Source of the DNA: Thermoanaerobacteraceae bacterium
Lineage (GTDB): Bacteria; Bacillota; JADQBR01
NCBI GenBank assembly: GCA_017656305.1
Contig: JACDOG010000001.1
Coordinates: 186,001 to 250,000 of the forward strand
Length of the DNA stretch: 64,000 bases
Direction of reading: 5' to 3'
The notes beneath the pieces were generated by a model. That model was not told the origin of the DNA. It worked only from the letters and a program-made list of their open reading frames with translations, and did no database searches. The stretch's first letter is position 1. The number at the start of each line of letters is the position of its first letter. Below are positions 62,548 to 64,000 of this stretch, piece after piece. The position numbers and the translations under genes are program-made.

Positions 62548-63393
62548 TTAAACTGAAGCAGGCGTCTCCAAGGTGAAATTACCCAGTTTTCCTGAACGAA
62601 ACTCCCCTAACAGTAAATAAGCCGCCTTTTCATAATCAACTTTACCACCCTGAAGCAGGCACCCTCTTTTCGTACCCACCACTTTCACGATATCTAGAGG
62701 GTCACCCAATGGTAAGGAAAGGTCGTATCTTTCCACCAGGGTACCGGGGCTGTTGGCCAGTAACCACTTTATCAAAGAAAGCACCACTTCCAACACGTCA
62801 AATACATGGTCACTGATACAGCCTATCCAGGCCAGTATCAACCCGGTTTCTTCCTTTTCAAATTTTGGCCACAGTACTCCCGGTGTATCCAGCAACTCAA
62901 TTCCCTTGCTGACCCTGAGCCACTGCTGTCCCCGGGTAACCCCCGGTTTTTGACCTGTCTTCATGGCGGACCGTTTTGCCAACCGGTTGATAAACGAAGA
63001 CTTGCCCACGTTGGGGACACCAATTACCATGGTCCGGACAGACCGCCGCCTCAGCCCTTTCTGTTCCCGCTTTTTTTGAATGGGCTCGGCTAATTTGTTA
63101 ATTGCGTCGTAAACTTTGCGCGGGTTGCTACTCAGGGAGTCAAATGCAATAGTAAGAAAACTTTTGTTCAGGGTCTCATACCACTGGGAGGTAGCTTCCT
63201 CGTCTGCCAGGTCTGCCTTGTTTAAAATAACCAGGCGCGGTTTGTTGCTGGCAAGCTCATCCAACCTAGGGTTTGCCGTGGCCAGGGGAGCACGGGCATC
63301 CCTAATTTCTATAACCAGGTCAATTAAGGATAAATTCTCCTTTATTTTTTTTTCCGCTTTCACCATGTGGCCGGGATACCACTGCACGTTCAT
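62548..63393 (-). CDS. ylqF: Ribosome biogenesis GTPase YlqF/RbgA
   Basis: Circularly permuted GTPase for late 50S assembly. 281 residues: G4 motif first (LVILNKADLADEE, about 53-65), then G1 VIGVPNVGKSSFINRL and G3 LLDTPGVLWPKFE, followed by a helical C-domain. ATG at 63393. Between lepB and rnhB, as in Bacillus. Confidence 0.96.
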   Translation of the reverse strand: MNVQWYPGHMVKAEKKIKENLSLIDLVIEIRDARAPLATANPRLDELASNKPRLVILNKADLADEEATSQWYETLNKSFLTIAFDSLSSNPRKVYDAINKLAEPIQKKREQKGLRRRSVRTMVIGVPNVGKSSFINRLAKRSAMKTGQKPGVTRGQQWLRVSKGIELLDTPGVLWPKFEKEETGLILAWIGCISDHVFDVLEVVLSLIKWLLANSPGTLVERYDLSLPLGDPLDIVKVVGTKRGCLLQGGKVDYEKAAYLLLGEFRSGKLGNFTLETPASV

Positions 63394-63432
63394 AAAGAAA
63401 CCCCCAACAAGAACTTAAAAATTCAGTACTGG

Positions 63433-63945
63433 TCAGTGAATCAGACCAATACGGCTCAATGGCCAGAAGCGAACAACCGCCTTACCGATTATTAAATCTT
63501 TATCCAGAGCACCCCAGTACCTGCTGTCCCTGCTGTCCGGTCGGTTATCTCCCATGACAAACACGGAATCTTCAGGGACTGTAACAGGACCAAAATCTCT
63601 TGTGACAATACCCTTCTTTAAATAAGGTTCTTCCAGTTTCTCGCCATTTATATACACGTTATTATTCCTGATACTTAAGGTTTCACCGCCTAGGGCAATT
63701 ATACGCTTGACAAAATCTTTATCCGGATTTACGGGATATTTAAAGACAATTACGTCTCCCCTTTTGGGTTGCGAAAACCAGTAGTTAAACTTGGTCACCA
63801 GTATCCGGTCTCCCGGCACCAGGGTAGGTACCATGGAACGGGAAGGAATATAAAAAGGCTGAAAAATAAACGTGCGAATAATCAATGCCAGTATCAAAGC
63901 GATAACAACTGATTGGAACGTTTCCTTTATAAATTGTTTAACCAT
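63433..63945 (-). CDS. lepB: Signal peptidase I
   Basis: Membrane-anchored serine protease that cleaves Sec signal peptides. About 170 residues: one N-terminal membrane helix (FQSVVIALILALIIRTFIF), IPSRSMVPTLVPGDRILV with the nucleophile Ser, DFVKRIIALGGE with the general-base Lys and VFVMGDNRPDSRDSRYWG. ATG at 63945 is nine bases after AAGGG; the frame to 63987 lacks support. The upstream gene (expected rplS) lies outside the window. Confidence 0.94.
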   Translation of the reverse strand: MVKQFIKETFQSVVIALILALIIRTFIFQPFYIPSRSMVPTLVPGDRILVTKFNYWFSQPKRGDVIVFKYPVNPDKDFVKRIIALGGETLSIRNNNVYINGEKLEEPYLKKGIVTRDFGPVTVPEDSVFVMGDNRPDSRDSRYWGALDKDLIIGKAVVRFWPLSRIGLIH

Positions 63946-64000
63946 TACAACCATCCCTTTTTCTGCAGGTGATGTAAAAGATTTCATACCAACAGTAAAA

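Overview
The window looks like a chromosome segment of an anaerobic, spore-lineage Gram-positive bacterium, most likely a Peptococcaceae / Desulfotomaculum-Pelotomaculum type Firmicute. This rests on the Bacillus-like order of the housekeeping genes, CodY, a PolC-type replicase, a YtvI-type sporulation membrane protein, AGGAGG ribosome sites with many GTG/TTG starts, an 11-subunit complex I without an NADH module, and a sigma-54-controlled fatty-acid/methylmalonyl-CoA operon. The genus is inferred, not proven. Almost every gene is on the minus strand; the one clear plus-strand gene is a DUF1015 protein at 50009-51304.

Region 1 (1-11583) is catabolic. A minus-strand operon runs thiolase, 3-hydroxybutyryl-CoA dehydrogenase, two acyl-CoA dehydrogenases, cobalamin adenosyltransferase, and the large and small methylmalonyl-CoA mutase subunits, ending in a terminator at 219-249. 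Upstream are an acyl-CoA synthetase gene and a PAS-PAS-AAA+-Fis sigma-54 activator gene. Both the operon and the synthetase gene have a textbook -24/-12 promoter (7410-7424 and 9425-9439). About 110-120 bp upstream of each lies a copy of the same 22-bp palindrome (7521-7542 and 9546-9567; 18 of 22 positions shared). The two spacings differ by exactly 10 bp, one helical turn. This self-contained control circuit is the best new finding in the window.

Region 2 (11584-45600) is the conserved translation/replication/envelope block, read right to left: topA-trmFO-xerC-hslV-hslU-codY, rpsB-tsf-pyrH-frr, a small unrecognised gene and a 56-residue ferredoxin, uppS-cdsA-ytvI-dxr-rseP-ispG-proS, a family 2 glycosyltransferase, polC, rimP-nusA-rnpM-ylxQ-infB-rbfA-nrnA-truB-ribF, a DUF4258 gene, rpsO and pnp. 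The order matches Bacillus except that the flagellar operon and ylxP are missing and several small genes are added. PolC is only 1242 residues: the proofreading exonuclease normally inserted in its PHP domain is absent.

Region 3 (45594-51728) holds dprA, a stand-alone LigD-type polymerase, a 42-residue single-membrane-segment protein, a 486-bp gap, comM/yifB, the DUF1015 gene and yraN. Region 4 (51752-61432) is the complete nuoABCDHIJKLMN operon, with the peripheral arm limited to B, C, D and I, so its electron donor is probably ferredoxin or another carrier rather than NADH. Region 5 (61628-63945) is rnhB, ylqF and lepB. No rRNA, tRNA, CRISPR array, insertion sequence or prophage was seen.
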